From Planctomycetaceae bacterium (GTDB taxonomy: Bacteria > Planctomycetota > Planctomycetia > Pirellulales > Pirellulaceae), in NCBI GenBank assembly GCA_020638975.1, contig JACKHN010000015.1, positions 62,001-126,000 of the forward strand: DNA of 64,000 bases, in the 5' to 3' direction. Positions within the stretch are counted from its first letter, which is position 1, and each line of letters opens with the position of its first letter. Positions 1 through 8,368 of the stretch are shown one piece after another. The position numbers and the translations under genes are program-made. The notes below the pieces were generated by a model. The model did no database searches. It was given only the letters and a program-made list of their open reading frames with translations, and had not been told where the DNA came from.

Positions 1-1236
1 TTGACGGCGAATCAACCAGACAAAACTGTGGTTCTGCGCGATCTTGACCAGCACAACAATGAATCCAACTAGTACTGCCGTGATGCCGAAAAGACCCACG
101 ATCCGCATGCGAGTCATGCCATTGAAGCCGACGTAGATGAACAAGCGATTGTAAACAGCGATTGCCAGCAAGAAGTTTTCCAGCGACCAGGCCCAGGCCA
201 ACATGCGCAGTTGTGGCAACCGAGGGTCGAACAGCACGGAACCTCGAAAGACGAGAGACAGGATGACGGTTGCCAAGGCCAACGCCACCGTCAACCACGC
301 TGCGCCTTCGTGCGCGTAACCTGAATAGTGAAAGCCCTCGGGAAACTCTCGGAACCACAGCGTCACAAACTCGAAAACCAGATACACGGCGAATAAGCCA
401 ATTACCATCACGAGTGTGTTGCGAAATGGCGAATAGAGTGCGGCGCGTTCGCTGACAGCCTTGGCGATAACAAAGCCATCGTCGGCTTGTTCGTTACCTG
501 ACGTTTGAATGACCGGTCGAATCAAGCCGATTGCGACCCACGCCACGATGCCCCAAAACATCATCTCGACAGGAGTCGGAAACCGATCGAACAGCCAATC
601 GCGAAGATTGTTAACAAACCAATCGACGCCCTCGCCGAAGGCGGTCGCCAAGTCAGGGTTCGCCAAGATAAAGATGCTTCCAAAGATCAAGAAGGTAATG
701 GCAGGCAGTGCGATGTTCAGCCACCCACCTCGCGGCAGATGTGGCGAAAGACGCGCTGCCCAACGCCAGTATTGAACAAGTCCAAGATATCCTGCTTGGA
801 TGGTTTGAGACGCATAGACGATTAACTCCAGCACGAAGGGTGGATGCCCCAGGGCGCTCATCGCGGTCGCAACCGTCAGGGCGAACCCAAAGAACACGAG
901 CAGCGACGATCCGCACCACAGCAGTTTCACCGCGAGGAGGAGCAGCATCGCTCCGCTGACGAGCACGCTGAGCGATTGACGCCACGACTTCATACCGGCA
1001 AGCAAAAACGCTGGTGCCAGCAGGAAGAACAATGCACAGCCCGTGTAGCCGTGGCCACGATACAGCGTGATATCAGCAAGCAGCACGATGCTCCCGACGG
1101 CGACCAGTTCGTGCCAAGTGACTGAAGGCTGCTCGATGGCCGAGGCGGATCGAACTGCTTCCTGACGCAATGGCGGCACAGAGGTCGCTGCCATCTCGGC
1201 ATTGCGATGTTCGATCGGGTCTAGTTCGCTATCCAT
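1..1236 (-). CDS. DUF4173/DUF4153-type integral membrane protein, C-terminus cut by window edge
   Basis: An open frame reads leftward from an ATG at 1236 (MDSELDPIEHR) to base 1 without a stop, so about 412 residues are visible and the C-terminus lies outside. After a soluble N-terminus of about 35 residues there are roughly ten hydrophobic segments. A late block containing FHYSGYAHEGAAWLTVAL followed by LSLVFRG resembles the conserved tyrosine/alanine-rich helix of DUF4173 proteins, which are bacterial membrane proteins of unknown function. No catalytic motif is visible. It lies 88 bases downstream of a broken gene on the same strand. Family assignment is from memory of the motif and is tentative; the membrane nature is clear. 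Confidence 0.7.
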   Translation of the reverse strand, partial: MDSELDPIEHRNAEMAATSVPPLRQEAVRSASAIEQPSVTWHELVAVGSIVLLADITLYRGHGYTGCALFFLLAPAFLLAGMKSWRQSLSVLVSGAMLLLLAVKLLWCGSSLLVFFGFALTVATAMSALGHPPFVLELIVYASQTIQAGYLGLVQYWRWAARLSPHLPRGGWLNIALPAITFLIFGSIFILANPDLATAFGEGVDWFVNNLRDWLFDRFPTPVEMMFWGIVAWVAIGLIRPVIQTSGNEQADDGFVIAKAVSERAALYSPFRNTLVMVIGLFAVYLVFEFVTLWFREFPEGFHYSGYAHEGAAWLTVALALATVILSLVFRGSVLFDPRLPQLRMLAWAWSLENFLLAIAVYNRLFIYVGFNGMTRMRIVGLFGITAVLVGFIVVLVKIAQNHSFVWLIRRQ

Positions 1237-1324
1237 TCGCAACCGGCCTTCTTTTGATAGGAAGTGTCGAACGACACCGCATTAATGTTTTGCAGCGCTC
1301 GGGCGTTTGTCAACCTCGCTCGCA

Positions 1325-2247
1325 TCATGCGCCGCGACGATCGTTTGAATTGTCCACCGCATCCGACTGGTTGCCCAATTCCTTATGAAGTTGCGTCAGT
1401 CGTCGCTGCTGTTTGTCGCTGAGCGGACGCACACTCGCTTCTCGTGTGATTCTTTGAATCTCGAGACGTGTTTCATGGATTTGCTGATACATTTGCATAC
1501 AGATGCTCGCATCTTCTATTCTTCCTCGTCTTCGATATGCGGCGGAGAGTTTGTAGTGTGTGATTTCGTCGTATGGAAGTGCGCGAGCCACATGTTCGAT
1601 GTCTGCCACCGCGCTTTCAACTTCGCCCAAATCCATCAAAATCGTGCCGCGTAGCCGGAGAGCCAATGGCTCGTCGCCCAAATTCGCAAAGGCGCGATTA
1701 AGACTTTCCAGCGTCTGTCGTGGATACCCTTCGTAGCAGGCTTGGGCGATTTCCGGTCCCCACTGCAGATATTGAACGATATACAAGTCGGAAAATCCAT
1801 CGCGGTCGATATCCGCAAACGCCGCGGAGGTGTTCCAACCAGGTACCGACAAGCCGGCGTCCTGTGTGACATCCTCGAAACGACCGCCTCCTAGATTGTG
1901 GTACAAGTGGCAACTACCGTAGCAACAGACTAATAGGTCGGGCGAACCGTCACTGTCAAAATCATCGACCGCGCAGCCGTGCGAAATTCGCCTGCGTGAT
2001 GAAGCCCGGCTTGAATTGTCACATCAACGAACTGCCAGTCGCCACCTATTTCGTGTAGATCTGGTATGTCAACCGATGAACTTACGGGGTCTGACGAGAC
2101 GTAGGCCTCCGTGTCACCTGCAGAATGTCGGATCGAGGGATTCCACGTCGATTCACGGCAACCGGCGGCGAATCTAAGCAAGACCAAAAGCACTGCGCCG
2201 ATCGCGATAGAGTGCGAGGCCGGACGTAGGATGGAGGCGTACATCAT
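1325..2247 (-). pseudogene. frameshifted and internally deleted FG-GAP/TPR lipoprotein gene (CRTAC1/ASPIC-like)
   Basis: The first part starts at 2247 with a lipoprotein signal (lipobox RFAAGC) and enters an FG-GAP-type sequence (WQFVDVTIQAGLHHAGEF), then shifts frame and stops at 1930. In the next frame, from about 1990, the expected continuation follows: HGCAVDDFDSDGSPDLL, then LYHNLGGGRFEDVTQDAGL. One base appears missing around 1984-1992. After only two FG-GAP units the protein jumps (YLQWGPEIAQACYEG) into TPR helices and ends at 1325, whereas relatives carry many more FG-GAP units, so an internal deletion is also likely. The upstream neighbour is a multiheme TPR cytochrome, a common planctomycete partner of such proteins. 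A sequencing error could explain the frameshift but not the missing repeats. Confidence 0.7.
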
Positions 2248-2360
2248 GATTACGGCACGTTAATACGACCCGTGGTTGGTGTCAGCTGGTAAGCCACAAC
2301 TCGCGTCAGGTGGGCATCAAAGTGTCGATGCAGAATCAAGTTCCCACTAGTGAAGAAACA

Positions 2361-4259
2361 TCATCTGACCTGGTTCGACATGATCGTCATCAGGACATCG
2401 ATCAGAACTTTATGCTTCTGTGCTTGCTCGGGTTTGCCAGTTCGTTCGTAGTACTCGGCCAGAAGTGTATGAATCTCGACCAGATTAGGGTCGATCTGGA
2501 CGGCCCTTTCATAAGCCGCGATGGCCTTCGTCTGATCTTCACTTGCCAAAAGGCAATCGCCAAGCAACATCCAATCTCCGGCGTTGCGGCGAAGGGTCGT
2601 CAGTTGCGTGAGAATGGGCAGCGCCATCGCATACTGTTGCGACTCGCTATAAAAAGCGGCGAGCGCATACAGCGAATTTACACGTGAAATCGGCGATAGG
2701 TTGGACGCACCAAGTGCATCGCGAGCATGCTTGATCGATCCGGCGCGATCGTGCGCCCACGCAGCTTGAGCCAGCGCGGCATCTACCTCGCCATCTTTTA
2801 ATCCGGCTGCCTTGACCTCCACAAGCAAACGCCTGCCGCGACGCGCGTACTCGTCTGCTTTCCGTTTGGTCGTGGAACGTTTGGAGAGTGCGAAATATGC
2901 CAGTCCCAGCGAGCGAGTACGATCAAGCGGCGAAAGAAACGAGAGATCGTGAAACGGAGTAAGGTCAATGAAACTCGAGTTCTCGTCAGGTTGTGCAGCA
3001 GGAATCCGTTCGTGGATTCCGATGCGGTGATGAGTGAACGCGAAGTGCGGAATATCGGTTGCCGTACTTGGCATATGACACGTGACGCAATTGTTGGTGG
3101 GGCTGCGTTCCGCCAGTTCACCCGGGGATACGCGACAGGCGTCTCGCTCGTGGCATTGTAGACAAGCGTTGCGGTAGTATTGCTCTCTCACCCTCGGCTC
3201 GGGAAAGGCATGCGGATTGTGGCAAGTCAAACAGGACAACAAATCAGATTGACAATAGCAGTCGCTAAGCATCAACTGCTCAACATGGCCGACCACTCGC
3301 ATTGATGAGTCAGGATTTTGCTCACGAAAATAGTGCCGGAATTCCTTCAACGGCAAGCCCGGACGGAAGTCTGCCAATGCTCGGTCACGGGCCGGCACAT
3401 AAGCTTTCGTGGTCAAGTGGCACTGATGGCACACGTCTCCGGCGAGATCACGTGGCAGACGCGCGGGATTGACGATCGTATCGTCTCGTGTGTCTGTCGA
3501 GGAGTCTTCTCCGGCTTCGGAACTAGCGACCTCGTACCGTTGCACGTGTGTGGAACCGGGGCCGTGACAGCGTTCACAGCCGATGGCATGTTCGAAAAAT
3601 TCAATGCGATGCAAGCTGCCACCCATAGCCCGCGCGCGGCCCGCATGGCAGAACAAGCACTTCTCCGGCACTTCACGCCGAAAGCCGGCATGGTCCGCAA
3701 CGTCATACCCCGGTGACATGCCCCAAGCCTGGGCTGAGGTGTACCACGTGAGCGGTGACTCGACAAGAAAGCCATCCACTTCCATCAAGTAGCTTCTCGA
3801 ATGACTGCCCGAGCCCACGACGAACTTCGCGGGATAGTCGGCAAGCACTTGGTGCGCCGAATCGGAGGCAAGTGTCTCGCGATGGTGAAGCTTTCCATTT
3901 TCCCGGTGGACGTCGAACCGTCTTCCAGACAATGCGTGAGCAATCTCACCATCAGGCGGCTCGACCGTCTCGTCCACAATCGCAAGCGAACGCCCCATGC
4001 CTGTCTGCCGGAATGAAGCGCATTCTTCAGCGTGGCAGCGCACACACGCAGCAGAACCCACATACTCAGCGTCAAGGCCAACGGTGATCGCGTGCCCAGC
4101 GGATGTGGTGGAATCGGCGTTTGATTCGTGATGAAGTACAGGTCGTCGTCGCGTCTTTCCCTCACTCTGCCATGACGCGGGCTGGAACGAGATGAACAGG
4201 ACGATTGCGCCTAGCAGGGCGGCGAGTCCAACAACCAGCGTACACGATTTACCGCTCAC
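2361..4259 (-). CDS. seven-heme c-type cytochrome with C-terminal TPR repeats
   Basis: 632 residues starting with a GTG codon. An N-terminal hydrophobic segment (about residues 7-26) is a signal or anchor. Seven CxxCH heme-binding motifs are visible: CVRCH (72), CLFCH (201), CERCH (228), CHQCH (277), CLTCH (343), CLQCH (366) and CVTCH (391), plus distal histidines such as FAFTHHRIGIH that could be axial ligands. From about 440 to the end the sequence is helical TPR. The architecture resembles cytochrome c554-like multiheme proteins fused to TPRs that are frequent in planctomycetes; a periplasmic electron-transfer role is inferred. It precedes the broken FG-GAP gene on the same strand. No specific reaction can be assigned. 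Confidence 0.88.
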   Translation of the reverse strand: MSGKSCTLVVGLAALLGAIVLFISFQPASWQSEGKTRRRPVLHHESNADSTTSAGHAITVGLDAEYVGSAACVRCHAEECASFRQTGMGRSLAIVDETVEPPDGEIAHALSGRRFDVHRENGKLHHRETLASDSAHQVLADYPAKFVVGSGSHSRSYLMEVDGFLVESPLTWYTSAQAWGMSPGYDVADHAGFRREVPEKCLFCHAGRARAMGGSLHRIEFFEHAIGCERCHGPGSTHVQRYEVASSEAGEDSSTDTRDDTIVNPARLPRDLAGDVCHQCHLTTKAYVPARDRALADFRPGLPLKEFRHYFREQNPDSSMRVVGHVEQLMLSDCYCQSDLLSCLTCHNPHAFPEPRVREQYYRNACLQCHERDACRVSPGELAERSPTNNCVTCHMPSTATDIPHFAFTHHRIGIHERIPAAQPDENSSFIDLTPFHDLSFLSPLDRTRSLGLAYFALSKRSTTKRKADEYARRGRRLLVEVKAAGLKDGEVDAALAQAAWAHDRAGSIKHARDALGASNLSPISRVNSLYALAAFYSESQQYAMALPILTQLTTLRRNAGDWMLLGDCLLASEDQTKAIAAYERAVQIDPNLVEIHTLLAEYYERTGKPEQAQKHKVLIDVLMTIMSNQVR

Positions 4260-4338
4260 GTCTGAAAGATCACCAAGGTTCTAGCTCACTTCTCGCGCCG
4301 CCTCTACTCGGATTGAAACGTCGCCGCCGATCGGCCCT

Positions 4339-4812
4339 TCAGTTTGGTTCGTTGTCCTCTAGTGCGAGGTCTGAGTGCAGCTCGAAGTTGAAGACATTTT
4401 CTCCTTCTAGTACACGACACCGGATTTGCGAATCTCCACTGTACCTGTCAGGAAGCACTTCCCGTGGGGCGGTGTCTTGCACCATCACCGTCTTACCGAT
4501 AACGACGGTGTGGTACCCTAACAACGCCCCGTAAACCTCCCTGTCATAGCGAAGCTCGTAGCGTCCCGTTTGGTCCGTCATGCCATACGAAGTTTTTCCG
4601 TTGTTCGGGTAGAACTTGACTTGGGCGTCCGCAAGTGGCTCGCCGTCCAACGTTACGATACCGGTCACAATCCCCAGTTCTGGAAGCATTTTTTGGGGCG
4701 CACACCCCAAGCAACACAGCGACACGATGATAAGACCGAATGTGGCGATGCTACGCCACCACCGAAATGCAAGCCACCCCGTCTCCGGGGAAGCTTGAGA
4801 GTCATTGTTCAT
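4339..4812 (-). CDS. secreted lipoprotein with carboxypeptidase-regulatory-like domain
   Basis: 157 residues from the ATG at 4812 (MNNDSQASPETG). An upstream in-frame ATG at 4854 would overlap the preceding DUF1559 gene, so the shorter start is preferred. A hydrophobic segment ends in the lipobox CCLGCAPQ. The rest contains GIVTGIVTLDGEPLADAQV and GMTDQTGRYEL, the signature of transthyretin-like/carboxypeptidase regulatory domains with a beta-sandwich fold. Such proteins almost always follow DUF1559 genes in planctomycetes, and here the gap is 16 bases. Function is unknown; it is presumably anchored on the periplasmic side. Confidence 0.8.
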   Translation of the reverse strand: MNNDSQASPETGWLAFRWWRSIATFGLIIVSLCCLGCAPQKMLPELGIVTGIVTLDGEPLADAQVKFYPNNGKTSYGMTDQTGRYELRYDREVYGALLGYHTVVIGKTVMVQDTAPREVLPDRYSGDSQIRCRVLEGENVFNFELHSDLALEDNEPN

Positions 4813-4828
4813 TGTGATTGCCGGGACA

Positions 4829-5770
4829 TTACTGGGGGAGACTGACGGCTTCACCGAGGTTGGCCGTTTCTAAACCGCGCAGAACCGTGCGATCGATGGT
4901 CTCCGGAATGAAATGCACGCTGGCGTCGCCCATCGTCGCTTGACAGCCGCCGGGGTGCTGGCTGCCAGCGCCCCACGCGTACGGAACGCCGGTGTTGTTG
5001 TAGTTTTCATTGATCCCACGTCGCCAGGGCGTGATGAAATGCGTGTGTACATACCCTTGTAGATAAGGACCAAAACAATATGCACTGCCGCAGCCCTCCT
5101 TTTTGAAGGGCGTTTCGATCATCATTAACGTATTGGCCGTACCATCCTTGATGTGATTGAGTACCGCCGCCCCGTTCTGGCCGAAAATTGAACGCGTAGG
5201 ATCCGGATCTTGTGAATATACCTCGCCTTTTTGGTATTCGTAATCATCGTGTACGAAACCATAACTCACGCGCGTTGCATTGGTGATGGTGTACATGTTT
5301 TGCGTGGCGTATGTGTGTGGGTCGTGATGAGGCACGTCTGAAGGGCATCGATAGCCCGGAACGATGACGTTGTGCAGCACTGTTTGTGTGCCTCCACCGC
5401 CAACACTCTGCCAGTCGGCCTCTCCCGTTGCTAATCTAAAATCGATTTGATCGTGCAACGGTTGCTGTTCCATGAACGGCAATAGAAACAAGTAGCCAGT
5501 AAAGTTCCGGATCTGGCCAGCCGCAACGAAGTTGTTGGAGAGATTCGAGCCTGGGTTCAGGCAGGAGGGCGGAAGCACCTTGTAAGTGTCGTGATAGTTG
5601 TGGAGAGCCAGCCCAAGTTGCTTCATGTTGTTGCCACATGACATCCGCCGCGCGGCTTCCCGCGCTGCCTGAACGGCGGGGAGTAGCAATGCCACCAAGA
5701 TGCCAATGATGGCGATGACCACTAGTAATTCGACGAGCGTGAAGCCAAAACGTTTCTTCTTCGAGAACAT
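4829..5770 (-). CDS. DUF1559 (type II pseudopilin-like) protein
   Basis: 313 residues. The N-terminus KKKRFGFTLVELLVVIAIIG is a prepilin cleavage and methylation motif followed by the hydrophobic pilin helix, then LLPAVQAAREAARRMSC and the HNYHDTYKVLPPS block that define DUF1559. The C-terminal H-x9-DG signature is present but altered: HPGGCQATMGDAS has DA where DG is usual. A good ribosome-binding site (AGGAG, about 8 bases upstream of the ATG) fixes the start. DUF1559 proteins are a large expanded planctomycete family of unknown function, probably processed by a prepilin peptidase. It heads a two-gene unit with the lipoprotein gene downstream. Confidence 0.93.
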   Translation of the reverse strand: MFSKKKRFGFTLVELLVVIAIIGILVALLLPAVQAAREAARRMSCGNNMKQLGLALHNYHDTYKVLPPSCLNPGSNLSNNFVAAGQIRNFTGYLFLLPFMEQQPLHDQIDFRLATGEADWQSVGGGGTQTVLHNVIVPGYRCPSDVPHHDPHTYATQNMYTITNATRVSYGFVHDDYEYQKGEVYSQDPDPTRSIFGQNGAAVLNHIKDGTANTLMMIETPFKKEGCGSAYCFGPYLQGYVHTHFITPWRRGINENYNNTGVPYAWGAGSQHPGGCQATMGDASVHFIPETIDRTVLRGLETANLGEAVSLPQ

Positions 5771-5862
5771 AGCGAAACTCCTAGAGATAGGAATAGAAAA
5801 AGAAATAAACTCATTTTTCGCAAACGCGAAGCTTATAGAAGCTTAGACAGGAATTCGGATGA

Positions 5863-5891
5863 TATATAACAATTTGGATAGCGAAACGCAA
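5863..5891 (-). promoter_or_regulatory. possible sigma70-type promoter for the DUF1559 gene
   Basis: In the AT-rich stretch upstream of the DUF1559 start, the minus strand has TTGCGT (5891-5886), a 17-base spacer and TATATA (5868-5863). The -10 is reasonable and the -35 weak. Confidence 0.28.
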
Positions 5892-6300
5892 ACTTTTTTG
5901 GGAATCTCCTCTAACTCCCAGGCTACTTCTACCGCCTACATTCCTGGGCGTAGACCGCACGCAACTCACGTGCCGCGTCTGCGTGGATCGGCATTCCTTC
6001 CTCGTGAACGCAGAACTTCGACTTGTTGAATCAAAGAAGCTGCCTCGATCGATAGCGGCGATTGCTTACTGCTGTAGCATCGCAGCAATTAGCAGAGGGA
6101 CGACTGTCGTCTGATTGCTAGTCATTCCGTTCACTCGATGGTGTGCGAAATTTTTGTCGTCGGCACCTGGAACGCAGTCAACAATCTTGATAAGAATTGA
6201 CCCCTTCGGAGATAGCTATCCGGAACGGGAATATTCTTTGCCGTATACGGATCTGAACCCAGGTTGAGAAGTTTTCCTTCGACAATAAGGAGCCTACGCG
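5892..6300. other. intergenic stretch with no recognisable gene
   Basis: About 400 bases between the leftward DUF1559 unit and the rightward small lipoprotein gene. I see no long open frame, tRNA or clear palindrome. The last 20 bases carry the AAGGAG ribosome-binding site of the next gene. Confidence 0.5.
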
Positions 6301-6480
6301 ATGCGACAATTCTTTGGATGGCAATTATTCGGGTGTTGTTTTCTGTTTGGAGCAAGTTGCTGTATGAGCGGTTGCGGCGGGAGCGACACGGCTCGACAAG
6401 GCGCGATTCCTGTTGAGCATGAGGCTGCGGAGTTTAAACAAGTCATGGACGAGAATCAGGCACAAGGTGGCGGAAAATAG
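6301..6480 (+). CDS. very small lipoprotein (59 aa)
   Basis: A 59-residue frame starts MRQFFGWQLFGCCFLFGASC and continues CMSGCGGSDTARQG, a hydrophobic signal with a lipobox-like SGCGG. It ends in a short polar tail (EFKQVMDENQAQGGGK). A strong AAGGAG lies 9 bases before the ATG. Tiny lipoproteins of this type accompany DUF1559 genes in planctomycetes; a second one sits at 44780 directly ahead of a DUF1559 gene. Here the neighbouring DUF1559 gene is divergent. No function is known. The start, signal and ribosome site together make it credible despite its size. Confidence 0.68.
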   Translation: MRQFFGWQLFGCCFLFGASCCMSGCGGSDTARQGAIPVEHEAAEFKQVMDENQAQGGGK

Positions 6481-6715
6481 CAAGCAGCTGTTTCCTTCGC
6501 GCAGCGTCGACTGGCTACTAGGTACTGCTCTCGCAACTCGCCAATGATCGGGAAGTTGCATCACGCCCGCCTCACTCTACAGCTCTTGGTTTAAACAATC
6601 CCAGCGTAGGCGCGCAAGTACGATTTGACGGCCGATTGCCCAACTCGCCGGTTACCGAGGAAACAGTCTTTGAAATTCTCGACGGAGTTCCGGTCAAGTT
6701 CGCAAGGGAGCTAAT

Positions 6716-8350
6716 ATGCCCGATGCAACAGTACCGAACGACAATTTATCCAGCGGTCCGCTTGGCCCGATCGCCTTGGCACTCTCTGGCGGTGGCTATC
6801 GAGCTGCTGCGTTTCATCTTGGAACGTTAAGGACACTGCACGATTCGGCTTTGCTGGAAAGCGTCGATGTGCTGTCGACCGTATCCGGAGGTACGATCGT
6901 GGGCGCATCGTATGCTCTTTCGCAAACACGGCATGAACCGTTTGATCGCTTCTATGACGACTTTCAGACGCGGCTGCGGACGCAAAGACCAATCCATCGC
7001 GCCTCGCAGCTGCTGACGCAAGAACATGACAAATTGCCGCGTCGCACCTTGATCACCGCACAGGCCGCCGCACTCGACGAGCAATATTTCTCTGGCGCGA
7101 CGTTTGGTGAGTTCTTTACCACCCCGATTCACATTGGCGAGATCATCTTCAATGCGACGGACTTCCGCTGCGGATTGCCATTCCGTTTTCAAAAGAGCCG
7201 CAACCCGCGAGCCCGGATTGGCAACGGGAAGCATTGGATGCCCAAAGTGGTTGCGTGTCAGATGCGATTGGCAGACGTCGTTGCTGCTTCATCGTGCTTT
7301 CCCGGTGGTTTCGAACCAATAGGATTTCCGCACGACTTCGCCTGGAACGACCAAGAGGCGGTACTCAAGGCACTGTCTTTGGAATCAAATCCATGGAAGT
7401 TCTCGGAACCCTTGCCGCTGATGGATGGCGGCGTGGCCGACAACCAGGGTCTCGGCAGCTTGCGTGTTGCACTCGACCGTCGCGAGAAAGAAGATCAACC
7501 GCCGATCGGACTCGTACTTATCTCCGATGCCGATGCGCCCAACGACGCTCCGCTGGTCGAACACAGACGCGACCCGCAAGCCGGATGGTTCAGCGTCAAC
7601 AACGTGTTGCTTGGCGGGCGGGTGTTGCTGGTGGTCGCAGTGATCGCGGCTTGTTTGCTGGGCTGGCGATTGGCAGGGATGCTGCTAACGCGAACTCTGC
7701 CCAGTTGGTGGATTTTTGTCGAATCAACGTTTTCTTTCGCCGTGTTGCTTCTCGCGATCGTTGCCTTATACGCCGGACTGCGGTGGATCGACCGCGCGCT
7801 GTTCCGTCAACTACCGGAACGATCGGGATTGGACATCGTCGGTACCGTCGGCACGCTAAGTCCGGTCTGGCTTGGCGAATTGCTTTGGATGCGCATCGAG
7901 TCGCTCTACGCCATGTCGAACAGCGTCTTCATGAAGAATGTTCGCGATTTGCGTTACCGCGAGATGTATGAGAATGACAAACTGCGAGATCGAGTTGTCG
8001 CAAATCTGATTTACGAATTGCCAAAACGCTGTGGCGAAGCAGCGAGCGGCTTCAGCGACCGACCGCACCCTTCGGAGGCCATGATCAAGATCGCCGTCTA
8101 CGCTGGAGAAATGCCGACGACGTTGTGGTTTGAGAATCCACGGCAGCTTGACACCGTTGTTCTCTGCGGGCGATTCACGACTTGTTACAATCTGTTTGAG
8201 CACGTCGAAAAGCGACTGACGAAGGCGAGGGCTGGCGATCCGTCTTCCGTAACGGGGCTCGTGGAACTACGCTCGCGTCTGATGAGGATCTGGCGCGGGC
8301 TTGAGGAGGAGGTTGCACAGAACACTTCAACTTCGAACACGTTCTCGTAA
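6716..8350 (+). CDS. patatin-like phospholipase with two central membrane segments
   Basis: 544 residues. The oxyanion-hole motif SGGGYRAAAFHLG lies at 24-36, the serine elbow STVSGGT at 54-60 (serine followed by Gly-Gly, as in patatin/cPLA2-type lipases) and the dyad aspartate in LMDGGVADNQ near 237. Two hydrophobic segments (about 298-322 and 328-352) follow the catalytic domain and probably anchor it to the membrane. A GGGAG ribosome site precedes the ATG. The predicted activity is hydrolysis of acyl esters of phospholipids through a Ser-Asp dyad. It converges with an MMPL exporter, leaving 18 bases between the stop codons. Confidence 0.87.
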   Translation: MPDATVPNDNLSSGPLGPIALALSGGGYRAAAFHLGTLRTLHDSALLESVDVLSTVSGGTIVGASYALSQTRHEPFDRFYDDFQTRLRTQRPIHRASQLLTQEHDKLPRRTLITAQAAALDEQYFSGATFGEFFTTPIHIGEIIFNATDFRCGLPFRFQKSRNPRARIGNGKHWMPKVVACQMRLADVVAASSCFPGGFEPIGFPHDFAWNDQEAVLKALSLESNPWKFSEPLPLMDGGVADNQGLGSLRVALDRREKEDQPPIGLVLISDADAPNDAPLVEHRRDPQAGWFSVNNVLLGGRVLLVVAVIAACLLGWRLAGMLLTRTLPSWWIFVESTFSFAVLLLAIVALYAGLRWIDRALFRQLPERSGLDIVGTVGTLSPVWLGELLWMRIESLYAMSNSVFMKNVRDLRYREMYENDKLRDRVVANLIYELPKRCGEAASGFSDRPHPSEAMIKIAVYAGEMPTTLWFENPRQLDTVVLCGRFTTCYNLFEHVEKRLTKARAGDPSSVTGLVELRSRLMRIWRGLEEEVAQNTSTSNTFS

Positions 8351-8368
8351 CAAGCGGTTCTTTCGATG

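Noticed and set aside
5930..6060. Possible remnant of a coding region on the minus strand
   Set aside because: Short peptides in two frames look faintly protein-like, but there is no family I can name and no start signal.
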